Shown one piece after another: positions 1 through 8,029 of a stretch of DNA of 64,000 nucleotides. The stretch spans positions 372,001 to 436,000 of the forward strand of contig JANQRE010000004.1 in the NCBI GenBank assembly GCA_028284705.1. Reading direction: 5' to 3'. Position 1 is the stretch's first letter, and every line of letters starts with the position of its first letter. Origin of the DNA: Paracoccaceae bacterium (GTDB taxonomy: Bacteria > Pseudomonadota > Alphaproteobacteria > Rhodobacterales > Rhodobacteraceae). The position numbers and the translations under genes are program-made. The notes beneath the pieces are model-generated. The model was not told the DNA's origin and did not search any database. It worked only from the letters and a program-made list of their open reading frames with translations.

Positions 1-622
1 CGGGGCCGTACCAGGAGAAGCGGGGGTGCCAGAAGCGCTCCATCTCCATCACTTCCGGGCCACCTTCCTTAGGATGTTTTCCCATATGGATCAGCATGTT
101 GCGGACGGTTTCTAAATTGGTTCCGCCGTCACCTGAGTGAGGGCCAAGCCCATCTTGCGTGGCGGGGCTTGGTGTCAGCCACTCGCGCCCTAGGGAGGGG
201 CTCATCGGCCAGGCCTGCGCCTGCGTCATCAGTTCGGGGATGTCCCAGATCGCGTGCATCTCGACGGTTTGGCCGTCTTCGATCCGGTAGAACTCGTGAA
301 AGCGCATATGCGCCTGATGACCGGTCGGTGGGATGTCGAGGAAAGGTGCGTGGAAGCGACCCGTGTAGTATCCAGCCGTGCCGATCCATGTGCCCCCTTG
401 CTCGGTGTCGCCGTCGATCTGGATGTAGTCGCGGCGTTCGAGGTCGGGGAAGGCGGCATGGAGGGGCGCGAAAGCGGTATCGTAGAGCGCGTCGGGGCCT
501 GTGAGGTCGCCGAACGGGTGGCAGAGATGGATATCCGCGTCCGGCACGATGGCGTCCGCGAGGGCGGTACGCACGGGGGCTTCTTCGAAATCGTATAGGG
601 CGGCGCGCAGGGCAGGGGTCAT
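1..622 (-). CDS. SnoaL-like double-domain protein, C-terminus cut by window edge
   Basis: About 207 codons are visible, starting at ATG 622 and running off the left edge without a stop. The start overlaps the stop of the upstream gene by four bases (ATGA), so the two are translationally coupled. The protein resembles its neighbour throughout: HPFGDLTG near the N-terminus, WDIPELM near the middle and FWHPRFSWYGP close to the edge match HPINDLSG, LDIPELL and FWHPNMMWYGP next door. This points to two tandem SnoaL/NTF2-like cone folds in one chain, a fold used by small cyclases, isomerases and hydratases. The substrate cannot be told. It is the third gene of the unit led by the HisD-family enzyme. 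Confidence 0.75.
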   Translation of the reverse strand, partial: MTPALRAALYDFEEAPVRTALADAIVPDADIHLCHPFGDLTGPDALYDTAFAPLHAAFPDLERRDYIQIDGDTEQGGTWIGTAGYYTGRFHAPFLDIPPTGHQAHMRFHEFYRIEDGQTVEMHAIWDIPELMTQAQAWPMSPSLGREWLTPSPATQDGLGPHSGDGGTNLETVRNMLIHMGKHPKEGGPEVMEMERFWHPRFSWYGP

Positions 623-1602
623 AGCTTCGCCTGCTCCGCCATCATGTCGTAGCCCCATTGCAAGAGCGCATCTGGAAGATCGACGAAGACCCAGTTCTCA
701 ACCAGCAGATCGCCCTCGCGGCGGTACCAGTCACAGACACGGAAGCGGGTGGTGACGCCGGTGGGCTCAAACCCGAGATAGGGGCCGGTATGCGTGCCTT
801 GCAGCGAGGGCCAGCCGCCGATGCAGGAATAGTCGCCATCGGCAAAGCGGGTGAAATGTTTGGTGGGGGTTTTGGGGGACATGCCGCCGCCCCAGCCTTC
901 AAACGCGTTCTCGAACGGGACCTGGAATTTCTGGAATTCCTCGATGCCGACGAAACGCCCGAACGCGGCGGGGCCGTACCACATCATGTTGGGGTGCCAG
1001 AAGGGCCGCCATGCCTCGTCTTCGGTGGCGAGACCGGCGAGCATGTCCACCATGATCCTGTAGGTCTCGGCGGAATGGGCGGCGTCGCCGATCTCGGCGC
1101 GCAACCCGTCATGGGTGGCGGGGCCGGGGGTCATGAAACAGGACCCTTGGGGGGCGGAGAGTGGGTAGCGCCCGATCTGGATAAGCAGCTCGGGAATGTC
1201 GAGATAGATATAAGATTCAACGGCTTGGCCGTTTTCCATGCGGTGGAAATCGCCGATACGGATGTAGGTCAGCTTGTCGGTGGGTTTGATCCCGCACCAA
1301 TCACGGCGATGGGTGCCGACGAGATAGCCCATGCCGGAGGTCCAGTCGGTGCCGTCATAGGAGGTCCCGGCGATCTGGATGTCGGGGCGGAAGTAGAGGC
1401 CTTCGAAGGCGCGAAAGAGGGGGTTCAGGAAGCCCTCGATCACGCCCGCTGCGCCGCTCAGATCATTGATCGGATGCGAGACGTTCACCGCCGCGGTATC
1501 GGCGAAAAACCGTGTGACCGCAGCGCGTTGAGCGTCAGCGTCCGGGTGTCGAAAGGCCTCCCAGAAGGATTGATAGGCTGCCTTGTCGTCGGCGGTGGAC
1601 AT
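619..1602 (-). CDS. SnoaL-like polyketide-cyclase-family protein (two NTF2-like domains)
   Basis: The 327-residue protein has two NTF2/SnoaL-like halves, roughly residues 20-150 and 175-320. It has no signal peptide or membrane segment, so it is probably cytoplasmic. I start it at ATG 1602, five bases after the stop of the HisD-family gene; a longer frame exists but would run back into that gene. SnoaL-like proteins often catalyse aldol-type ring closures, isomerisations or hydrations, usually with an Asp/His pair, but the fold alone does not define the reaction. It is a paralogue of the next gene downstream. Both are likely cotranscribed with the dehydrogenase and may act on its product. Confidence 0.8.
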   Translation of the reverse strand: MSTADDKAAYQSFWEAFRHPDADAQRAAVTRFFADTAAVNVSHPINDLSGAAGVIEGFLNPLFRAFEGLYFRPDIQIAGTSYDGTDWTSGMGYLVGTHRRDWCGIKPTDKLTYIRIGDFHRMENGQAVESYIYLDIPELLIQIGRYPLSAPQGSCFMTPGPATHDGLRAEIGDAAHSAETYRIMVDMLAGLATEDEAWRPFWHPNMMWYGPAAFGRFVGIEEFQKFQVPFENAFEGWGGGMSPKTPTKHFTRFADGDYSCIGGWPSLQGTHTGPYLGFEPTGVTTRFRVCDWYRREGDLLVENWVFVDLPDALLQWGYDMMAEQAKL

Positions 1603-1606
1603 GGGG

Positions 1607-2935
1607 CTACTCGGCTGCGTCCTTGTAGGGGGCCGGGCCGCCATAGGGCACGTTCACACCGCCATAGCGCCGCACCCGCAGGTTGCATTGCTCGGCATGG
1701 CCGACGAAGCCTTCGAGCAGGCAGAGACGGGAACCGTATGCGCCGATGTCCGCCGCAGCCTCGTCGGAGGTGATTTTCTGATAGGAGTGGGTTTTCAGGT
1801 ACTTACCGACCCAGAGACCACCTGTATAACGGCCTGCTTTCTTCGTAGGCAGCGTGTGGTTGGTGCCAATCACCTTGTCGCCGTTGGCGACATTGGTGCG
1901 CGGCCCGAGGAACAGCGCGCCGTAGCAGGTCATGTTGTCGAGGAACCAGTCGTCGCGGTCGGTCATGACCTGGACGTGCTCGGAGGCGATGTAATCGGCG
2001 ACTTCCAACATCTCGTCATAGCTGTCGCAGAGGATGACCTCGCCGTAATCCTCCCAGCTCTTCGACGCGGTGTCGGCGGTGGGAATGATCTTCAGGATGC
2101 GATCAATCTCGGTGAGGGTGTCTTCGGCCAGCTTGCGGGAATTGGTGACCAGCACGGCGGGGGAGTTGTAGCCGTGCTCGGCCTGGCCCAGGAGGTCGGT
2201 CGCGCACATCTCACCATCGACGGTGTCATCGGCGATCACCATTGTTTCGGTCGGACCTGCGAAAAGGTCGATGCCGACGCGGCCAAAGAGCTGGCGCTTG
2301 GCTTCGGCGACGAAAGCGTTGCCGGGGCCGACGAGCATGTGCACGGGGTCGATGGTCTCGGTGCCGATGGCCATCGCACCGATGCCCTGAATGCCGCCGA
2401 GCACGTAAATCTCATGCGCGCCGCCAAGATGCATCGCGGCGATGACCGCGGGATTCGGTTCGCCTTTGAAGGGCGGCGTGCAGGCGATGATGCGCGGCAC
2501 TTGCGCGACGGAGGCGGTGGCGACGGACATATGCGCGGACGCCACCATGGGGAATTTGCCGCCCGGCACGTAGCAGCCCACGGATTGCACGGGGATGTTC
2601 TTGTGGCCGAGGATCACGCCGGGCATCGGCTCGACCTCGATATCGAGCATCGAGTCGCGTTGAGCTTGCGCAAAATTGCGCACCTGTTCCTGCGCGAATT
2701 TGATGTCATCCATGTCGCGGGGCGAGACTTTCGCCATCAGCGCCTCGATATCGCTGTCGCTCAATTTGAACGAGGCCGGGGAGTAATTGTCGAATTTCTC
2801 AGACAATTCCCGAACCGCCGCGTCACCGCGCGCTTCGATGTCTTTCAACGTGCTTTCCACGACCGCGCGGGTCTTGGCGTCATCCTCCTGACGCTCCGCT
2901 TCAGGCTTGCCGCGCTTGAGATATTCTATGCTCAT
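1607..2935 (-). CDS. Histidinol-dehydrogenase-family oxidoreductase (probable catabolic paralogue)
   Basis: The 442-residue protein belongs to the HisD family of zinc- and NAD-dependent enzymes that oxidise an alcohol to an acid. The catalytic elements are present: a QAEHG segment (zinc ligands), SEHVQV (the Glu-His pair), GDKVIGTNH (zinc Asp) and a C-terminal [10 protein letters not shown] His. No histidine-biosynthesis gene is adjacent, and two SnoaL-like proteins follow instead. I therefore infer a catabolic role, as in the HisD-family sulfopropanediol/sulfolactate dehydrogenases (HpsN type), although the classic hps neighbours are also absent. ATG 2935 is the natural start. A perfect palindrome lies 42 bases upstream. 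Confidence 0.8.
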   Translation of the reverse strand: MSIEYLKRGKPEAERQEDDAKTRAVVESTLKDIEARGDAAVRELSEKFDNYSPASFKLSDSDIEALMAKVSPRDMDDIKFAQEQVRNFAQAQRDSMLDIEVEPMPGVILGHKNIPVQSVGCYVPGGKFPMVASAHMSVATASVAQVPRIIACTPPFKGEPNPAVIAAMHLGGAHEIYVLGGIQGIGAMAIGTETIDPVHMLVGPGNAFVAEAKRQLFGRVGIDLFAGPTETMVIADDTVDGEMCATDLLGQAEHGYNSPAVLVTNSRKLAEDTLTEIDRILKIIPTADTASKSWEDYGEVILCDSYDEMLEVADYIASEHVQVMTDRDDWFLDNMTCYGALFLGPRTNVANGDKVIGTNHTLPTKKAGRYTGGLWVGKYLKTHSYQKITSDEAAADIGAYGSRLCLLEGFVGHAEQCNLRVRRYGGVNVPYGGPAPYKDAAE

Positions 2936-2976
2936 GACATCAACTCCCAGGTTTCAATCCCTAGTCTTATCATACG

Positions 2977-2990
2977 TGAATACGTATTCA
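2977..2990. promoter_or_regulatory. Perfect 14-bp palindrome, candidate operator
   Basis: TGAATACGTATTCA reads identically on both strands. It sits 42-55 bases upstream of the HisD-family start, between that gene and the divergent gene at 3057, and is AT-rich in a GC-rich surrounding. Its shape suits a GntR-family dimer, but no regulator gene lies in the window. Confidence 0.5.
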
Positions 2991-3056
2991 AGCGCTATTC
3001 ACGGGGCGCGGGCATTTGGTCCAAGAATTGCCAAATTCGGTGTATAATCTGGCGCC

Positions 3057-3500
3057 ATGACACGAGACGACTCCGACATCGACCCAGACATCGCCCGGAT
3101 GCGCCGCAAAGGTCTGTGGGTGGTGAGCCTGATTTGCACTGTGCCCATCGTTCTGGCGCTGATCTTCATCTATGCCACCGGGTTCTCGGAACGCTCACCG
3201 GTCGACAACATGTTCTACATCGCTATCGCCCTGTTCCTGCCCCTGAACCTTGCGTTCGAGGAAGCGGCAAAGTGGAAAATCTGGGAGGACCTTTTGCCGG
3301 ACTGGGTGTCGATGACCCATCGGAAGTCAGTGGCGCTGAACCTGTCGGTCGCCCTCCCCTTCGCGATGGTGCTGTCGGAGGACACGGACCCCTATTCCAC
3401 GATCTTTCTCAACTGGCTTTGGGGTGTGCCGGCGCTTTTTGGCTTCCTGATGCTTGTCGATATCGTGAAATGGCGCGTCTTTTCCAAGCGCAAAACCTGA
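3057..3500 (+). CDS. Small integral membrane protein of unknown function
   Basis: I do not recognise this 147-residue protein. It has a charged N-terminus (TRDDSDIDPDIARMRRK) followed by about four hydrophobic segments near residues 19-42, 52-66, 92-106 and 113-134, and a basic tail, so it is an inner-membrane protein with a cytoplasmic N-terminus. It diverges from the HisD-family gene and lies 169 bases before ccmF. That gap holds its own promoter-like sequence, so a shared operon with ccmF is not certain. The start ATG 3057 is the first in frame and lies close to the palindrome region. Confidence 0.65.
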   Translation: MTRDDSDIDPDIARMRRKGLWVVSLICTVPIVLALIFIYATGFSERSPVDNMFYIAIALFLPLNLAFEEAAKWKIWEDLLPDWVSMTHRKSVALNLSVALPFAMVLSEDTDPYSTIFLNWLWGVPALFGFLMLVDIVKWRVFSKRKT

Positions 3501-3613
3501 AACAGGGTTGTGAGCCGAACTGCCGGGCGGCTGGCACCAAGCAAACCAAAGTCAATTCACCCATCTGACAAAAAGTTTAACAGCGTCGGGACACCCTGTC
3601 GCGGTGCGTTGGC

Positions 3614-3659
3614 TTGACCCTATGTGTGATTGGCCGACATAACTTGTCAGGAATGGAGG
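3614..3659 (+). promoter_or_regulatory. Candidate promoter and ribosome binding site of ccmF
   Basis: TTGACC at 3614-3619 and CATAAC at 3638-3643, spaced 18 bases, resemble sigma-70 -35 and -10 elements. GGAGG at 3655-3659 lies ten bases before the ccmF ATG and fixes that start. The promoter call is by eye only. Confidence 0.35.
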
Positions 3660-3669
3660 ACCGCCTCGG

Positions 3670-5652
3670 ATGATCCCAGAACTTGGACAATTCGCGATCG
3701 CTCTGGCGTTGATTTCGGCGCTTGTACAAAGCGTTTTGCCGATCCTGGGCGCGTCGCGGAGCAATCTGGTCTGGATGCGCACCGGAACGGCGACCTCAGT
3801 GGCCCAGGCGATCCTGGTTGGCTTTGCGTTCTGGGCCCTGATGCGCAGCTATATCGTCAGTGATTTTACGGTGCTGAATGTGGTGCAGAACTCGCATTCG
3901 CTGAAACCGATGATCTACAAGATTGCGGGCACATGGGGGAACCATGAGGGTTCGCTGCTCTTATGGGTGCTGATCCTGGCGCTGTTCGGGGCCGGCGTCG
4001 CTTTGTTCGGGGGCAATATTCCAAACGGATTGAAAGCGCGCACGCTGTCGGTACAGGCCTGGATTTCCGTGGGATTCCTGAGCTTTATGATCTTTACCTC
4101 AAACCCGTTTGAGCGGGTTTTTCCACCACCCGTGGATGGGCAGGACCTCAACCCGCTGTTGCAGGATATCGGCCTCGCGCTGCATCCGCCGCTGCTTTAT
4201 GTGGGCTATGTCGGTTTCTCGATTGTCTTCTCCTTCGCTGTCGCGGCGCTGATCGAAGGTCGGGTTGATCCTGCCTGGGCGCGCTGGGTGCGCCCCTGGA
4301 CGCTGGCGGCCTGGGTGTCGCTGACGGGGGGCATCGCGCTGGGCTCCTGGTGGGCCTATTACGAGCTCGGCTGGGGCGGCTGGTGGTTTTGGGACCCGGT
4401 TGAAAACGTGTCCTTCATGCCGTGGTTATTGGGCACAGCTCTGCTGCATTCGGCGATTGTGACCGAGAAGCGGGACACATTCAAAAGCTGGACCATCCTG
4501 TTGGCAATATTGACTTTTTCACTGTCGCTATTGGGCACATTCATCGTACGATCAGGCCTTTTGACCTCTGTCCATGCTTTCGCCGTGGACCCCGAACGCG
4601 GGCTTTACATCCTCGGCCTTCTGGCGGTTTCCATCGGCGGATCGTTGACGCTCTTTGCGGCGCGCGCGCCAGCGATGGAGGGGGGTGGTTTGTTTGCGCC
4701 GATCTCCCGCGAGGCGGGACTTTTGATCAACAATCTGCTCTTGGCCACAGCCACGGCGACGGTTCTGTTCGGCACGCTCTATCCGTTGTTCCTCGAAGCT
4801 GTGACAGGCGAGAAAATCTCCGTCGGGCCACCGTTTTTCAACGCGTCGTTCATCCCGATCATGCTGCCCCTGATACTGGTCATGGGGCTGGGGCCGTTCC
4901 TCAGTTGGAAACGCGCAGACCTTTCCGGGGTGTTAATGCGTTTAAAATTTTTAATCGCGTTAACCGTGATTGCGACGCTGGTGCTCTGGTATTTCGTGAC
5001 GGAAGGCCCTGTTTTAGCGGTGATTTCGATGGGGATCGCGTTCTGGCTGATCGGAGCCTCGCTGTTTGAGTGGTTCCGCCGTTTAAAAATTTTAAAACCG
5101 GGGGTCTGGGGACGTATCCGGCGCCAACCGCGGGCCTCCCATGGTATGACGCTCGCCCATATCGGCGTGGGCGTGGTGATGATGGGGGTCATCGGCTCTT
5201 CGGCCTGGAAGGAAGAGGTGGTTAGTTTCGCAACCCCCGGCACCGAGGTGCAGATCGCAGGGTTCGATCTGACCTTCGAGAAGCTCGAGAACCTGCGCGG
5301 ACCCAACTATCTGGCGCAGGTTGCTACTATCAAGGTGGAACGCGATGGCGAGTTCGTCACCACGCTCTACCCCGAACGCCGCACTTATCCGGTGGCGCGC
5401 TCCACCACCACCGAGAGCGCTATTCGCCAAACTCTCGCGGGTGATCTATACCTCTCGATCTCGGAGCCCGCAGCGGAGAATGCCGCTGGCCAATGGGTGT
5501 TCCGCGCGCTTTATGAGCCCTTGGTGAACTTCCTCTGGATCGGCTCCGTGTTGCTGGTGCTGGGCGGTATGCTCTCGCTCTCGGATCGGCGTCTGCGCAT
5601 CGGCGCGCCGCGCAAGTCCCGCGCGCCCGTGGCAGCGACGCCGGCGGAGTAA
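3670..5652 (+). CDS. ccmF: Cytochrome c-type biogenesis protein CcmF (haem lyase subunit)
   Basis: CcmF is the large integral membrane subunit of the system I haem lyase that attaches haem b to apocytochrome c in the periplasm, together with CcmH and CcmI. The 660-residue length and many membrane spans fit. The tryptophan-rich haem-handling WWD motif is clear around residues 224-245 (GWGGWWFWDPVENVSF). A large periplasmic domain precedes the last span, which ends near residue 640. It heads a tight ccmF-ccmG-ccmH-ccmI unit. Two short AT-rich patches with rare TTA leucine codons lie inside the gene near 4941 and 5082. The ccmABC and ccmE genes are not in the window. Confidence 0.96.
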   Translation: MIPELGQFAIALALISALVQSVLPILGASRSNLVWMRTGTATSVAQAILVGFAFWALMRSYIVSDFTVLNVVQNSHSLKPMIYKIAGTWGNHEGSLLLWVLILALFGAGVALFGGNIPNGLKARTLSVQAWISVGFLSFMIFTSNPFERVFPPPVDGQDLNPLLQDIGLALHPPLLYVGYVGFSIVFSFAVAALIEGRVDPAWARWVRPWTLAAWVSLTGGIALGSWWAYYELGWGGWWFWDPVENVSFMPWLLGTALLHSAIVTEKRDTFKSWTILLAILTFSLSLLGTFIVRSGLLTSVHAFAVDPERGLYILGLLAVSIGGSLTLFAARAPAMEGGGLFAPISREAGLLINNLLLATATATVLFGTLYPLFLEAVTGEKISVGPPFFNASFIPIMLPLILVMGLGPFLSWKRADLSGVLMRLKFLIALTVIATLVLWYFVTEGPVLAVISMGIAFWLIGASLFEWFRRLKILKPGVWGRIRRQPRASHGMTLAHIGVGVVMMGVIGSSAWKEEVVSFATPGTEVQIAGFDLTFEKLENLRGPNYLAQVATIKVERDGEFVTTLYPERRTYPVARSTTTESAIRQTLAGDLYLSISEPAAENAAGQWVFRALYEPLVNFLWIGSVLLVLGGMLSLSDRRLRIGAPRKSRAPVAATPAE

Positions 5653-5656
5653 CCCC

Positions 5657-6205
5657 ATGAAACGTATCCTCTTTTTCGTCCCACTTGCGATTGTGGCTTT
5701 CGTGCTTGGCTTCTCGCTCTGGGGGCTTTCCGGCGGGCGCGATCCCAATGCGATCCCCTCGGTTCTGATCTCCAAACCGGTGCCGAGCTTCGCGCTGGAG
5801 GCGGTCCCGGGGCTCGAAACGCCGGGCCTGAGCGAGACGGACCTGCAAGGGGGCGGCGAGCTGATGCTTGTCAACGTCTTTGCCTCCTGGTGCGGGCCCT
5901 GCCGCGCGGAGCACCCGCTGCTGACCAGCCTGGTTGAGGACAAGGGCATCCCGCTGATGGGCATCAACTACAAGGACAAGGCCGAGGATGCGATTGCCTG
6001 GCTCGACGAGTTGGGCAACCCCTATGCGCGCATCGGCTATGACATCTCCGGCCGGGCGGGCATCGAATGGGGCGTCACCGGCGTGCCGGAAACCTTCGTG
6101 ATCGGCGCCGATGGCACGATCCTTTATCGCGAGGCGGGGCCGGTTGTGGGCGATGGGATGAAACGCTTGATCGACGCGATTGAGGCTGCGAAAGCAGGGG
6201 CATGA
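5657..6205 (+). CDS. ccmG: Thiol:disulfide interchange protein CcmG/DsbE
   Basis: This 182-residue membrane-anchored thioredoxin reduces the CXXCH cysteines of apocytochrome c so that haem can be attached. An N-terminal uncleaved anchor covers about residues 4-25. The active site is WCGPC (cysteines near residues 78 and 81). The GVTGVPETFVI segment carries the cis-proline and the Glu typical of DsbE/CcmG. It starts four bases after ccmF stops and its own stop overlaps the ccmH start, so it is cotranslated with the haem lyase genes. Its electrons would come from a DsbD/CcdA-type protein such as the ScsB homologue at 8030-10105. Confidence 0.95.
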   Translation: MKRILFFVPLAIVAFVLGFSLWGLSGGRDPNAIPSVLISKPVPSFALEAVPGLETPGLSETDLQGGGELMLVNVFASWCGPCRAEHPLLTSLVEDKGIPLMGINYKDKAEDAIAWLDELGNPYARIGYDISGRAGIEWGVTGVPETFVIGADGTILYREAGPVVGDGMKRLIDAIEAAKAGA

Positions 6206-6657
6206 GACGTCTCATCCTTCTTCTGGTGATAATCGCCACGCCGCTCTGGGCGGTGGAGCCTGACGAGGTGCTGGACGATCCGGTGCTGGAACAGCGCGCG
6301 CGCGACATCAGCGCCAATGTCCGCTGTGTGGTCTGCCAGAACGAGCCGATCGACAGCTCCAATGCGGGCGTGGCGCGGGATTTGCGTATTCTCATCCGCG
6401 AACGCCTTGTCGCAGGCGACAGTGATCAGGAGATTTACGATTTCCTCGTCGCGCGTTACGGCGATTTTGTGCTGTTCCGACCGCCGCTGAAGCCCTCGAC
6501 CTACCTGCTCTGGGGCGCGCCGATGCTTATTCTGCTGCTGGGTGGTCTCGCGGTGGTCCTCACCCTGACGCGCAAACGCACGGGGCCGAAGGTGGAGGCC
6601 CTGAGCGCCGAGGAAGAGGCGCGGATCAAGGCGCTGATGGAAAAGGACGAGACGTGA
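6202..6657 (+). CDS. ccmH: Cytochrome c maturation protein CcmH (Ccl2)
   Basis: The 151-residue protein has a signal peptide (cleavage near residue 17), the RCVVC motif near residues 40-44 whose two cysteines form the thiol exchange site with apocytochrome c, and a C-terminal anchor near residues 96-118. It is the short CcmH form; the TPR part is the separate ccmI gene that follows. The ATG overlaps the ccmG stop (ATGA), and its stop overlaps the ccmI start. Confidence 0.95.
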   Translation: MRRLILLLVIIATPLWAVEPDEVLDDPVLEQRARDISANVRCVVCQNEPIDSSNAGVARDLRILIRERLVAGDSDQEIYDFLVARYGDFVLFRPPLKPSTYLLWGAPMLILLLGGLAVVLTLTRKRTGPKVEALSAEEEARIKALMEKDET

Positions 6658-7802
6658 TGTTCTGGGTCGGCATCGTCATCCTCGCCGCCATTGGGGCGGT
6701 CTCGGTCGTCTGGCCGCTTCTACGCAAGGATGCCACCACGCTCGACCGGGCTGAAGGTGCGCTGGCGATCTTCAATGACCAATTGGCGGAAGTTGACCGC
6801 GATGCCGCGCGGGGGCTGATCTCGGAGGCAGAGGCTGCGGCGGCGAAGATCGAGATCAAGCGCCGCATGCTCGCCGCCGACAAGGATCGTCAGAGCGCGA
6901 AGGGCAAAGGCGGAGGGTTTCTCGTAACGCTGCTTATGGCTGCTGTGGTGCCTTTGGGGGCGGCGGGGGTCTATTACGTCACCGGCTCGCCCGGAACCCC
7001 GTCGATCCCCTTCGCCGAGCGCCAGGACGAGATGCAGGCAGCGAGTGAACTGGCCGTCTTGGCCGAGCGCCTTGAGAACAGGCTCCTGGCCGATCCGAGT
7101 GGCGGCGAAACCCGCGGCTGGACCCTTTTGGCGACGACATACATGAATATGGGCCGGGTCGAGGATTCACTGCGTGCCTGGGAGGTCCTGATTTCCCGCG
7201 AGGACGCCACCTCCGCCACCTTCTCGCAATATGCCGAAGCCCTGATCACAGCGGAAAGCGGGGTGGTGACGCCGAAAGCGCGGGAGGCTTTGGCGCGCTC
7301 GGCAGAGCTTGATCCCGAGAACCCTGCGGCGACCTTCTACCTCGCGCTGGCGATGGAGCAGGACGGCGAGACCCCCGGAGCCCGCCGGATGCTGATCGAG
7401 CGGATCGCGCAAGAGACCGCGCCGCAGGAGTGGATGGATATTTTTCTGCGCGAAATCAATCGGATGGGGGAAGAGTTTGGTCTCGATCCCATTGAACTGC
7501 CGGAGTTCCCGGATGCGCCCCGTGGTCCCTCACAAGAGGATGTTGAAGCCGCGGCGGAGCTGTCTCCCGAAGAGCGGATGGAGTTCATCCGTTCAATGGT
7601 CTCAGGCCTTGCGGAGCGCCTAAGAGAGCAGCCGGATGATCTGGAAGGCTGGCTGCAATTGGCACGCGCCTATGCGGTTCTGGGCGAGACGGAGAATGCG
7701 GTGGAAGCGCTGACCTCTGCAAAGGTTCTCACCGATGCGCTGCCGGAGGACGATCCGCGTCGTCAGATGGTCGAAGAAGGGATCGCCGAGCTCGGCGGTT
7801 AG
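6657..7802 (+). CDS. ccmI: Cytochrome c biogenesis protein CcmI (TPR apocytochrome chaperone)
   Basis: CcmI holds the C-terminus of apocytochrome c for the haem lyase. The roughly 381-residue protein has two N-terminal spans (about residues 2-20 and 85-105) enclosing a cytoplasmic loop with a heptad-like pattern, then a periplasmic region with TPR-like helices (for example ETRGWTLLATTYMNMGRVEDSLRAW and LEGWLQLARAYAVLGETENAVEAL as parts of repeats). The start is either GTG 6654 or ATG 6657; I prefer ATG, which overlaps the ccmH stop as TGATG. It is the last gene of the unit and is followed by strong hairpins. Confidence 0.92.
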   Translation: MFWVGIVILAAIGAVSVVWPLLRKDATTLDRAEGALAIFNDQLAEVDRDAARGLISEAEAAAAKIEIKRRMLAADKDRQSAKGKGGGFLVTLLMAAVVPLGAAGVYYVTGSPGTPSIPFAERQDEMQAASELAVLAERLENRLLADPSGGETRGWTLLATTYMNMGRVEDSLRAWEVLISREDATSATFSQYAEALITAESGVVTPKAREALARSAELDPENPAATFYLALAMEQDGETPGARRMLIERIAQETAPQEWMDIFLREINRMGEEFGLDPIELPEFPDAPRGPSQEDVEAAAELSPEERMEFIRSMVSGLAERLREQPDDLEGWLQLARAYAVLGETENAVEALTSAKVLTDALPEDDPRRQMVEEGIAELGG

Positions 7803-7930
7803 GCGGCGCCTGCATTTGGCTATCACCAAGTGTGGCGGTCAACCAACGGTCGAGTAGAGTGTCTTTCTGCCCAAGCGCCCCTCTCGGCGTCATTCGGAAT
7901 ATGTGAAACGTTTGCTCCTTGGAACGAACG

Positions 7931-8008
7931 CAGCGCCCGGCCCGAGGGTGGGCGTGAAGCGCCCGCCCTGTGGGGCGGGTCGGGCGCTGCCCGGCGTAAA
8001 CGCCGGGC
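7931..8008. terminator. Nested hairpins between convergent ccmI and scsB
   Basis: An outer inverted repeat pairs 7931-7943 with 7977-7989 (13 bp, one G-T wobble). Inside, CCCGCCC/GGGCGGG pairs 7962-7968 with 7973-7979. A separate perfect 8-bp stem with a TAAA loop spans 7989-8008. The 227-base gap between the two converging genes has no other content. It probably terminates transcription from both sides; there is no clear U-tract. It may also be a copy of a dispersed GC-rich repeat. Confidence 0.6.
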
Positions 8009-8029
8009 GGAGATCTTTGACGAGATCGC

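Noticed and set aside
1607-2935. Calling the gene hisD (histidine biosynthesis)
   Set aside because: Catalytic residues fit, but the context lacks any his gene and has SnoaL-like partners, so the biosynthetic role is not supported.
1583-3568. A very long plus-strand open frame antisense to the HisD-family gene
   Set aside because: It has no family motifs, is Gly/Ala/Arg-rich in the way of antisense GC-rich frames, and the opposite strand encodes a complete conserved enzyme.
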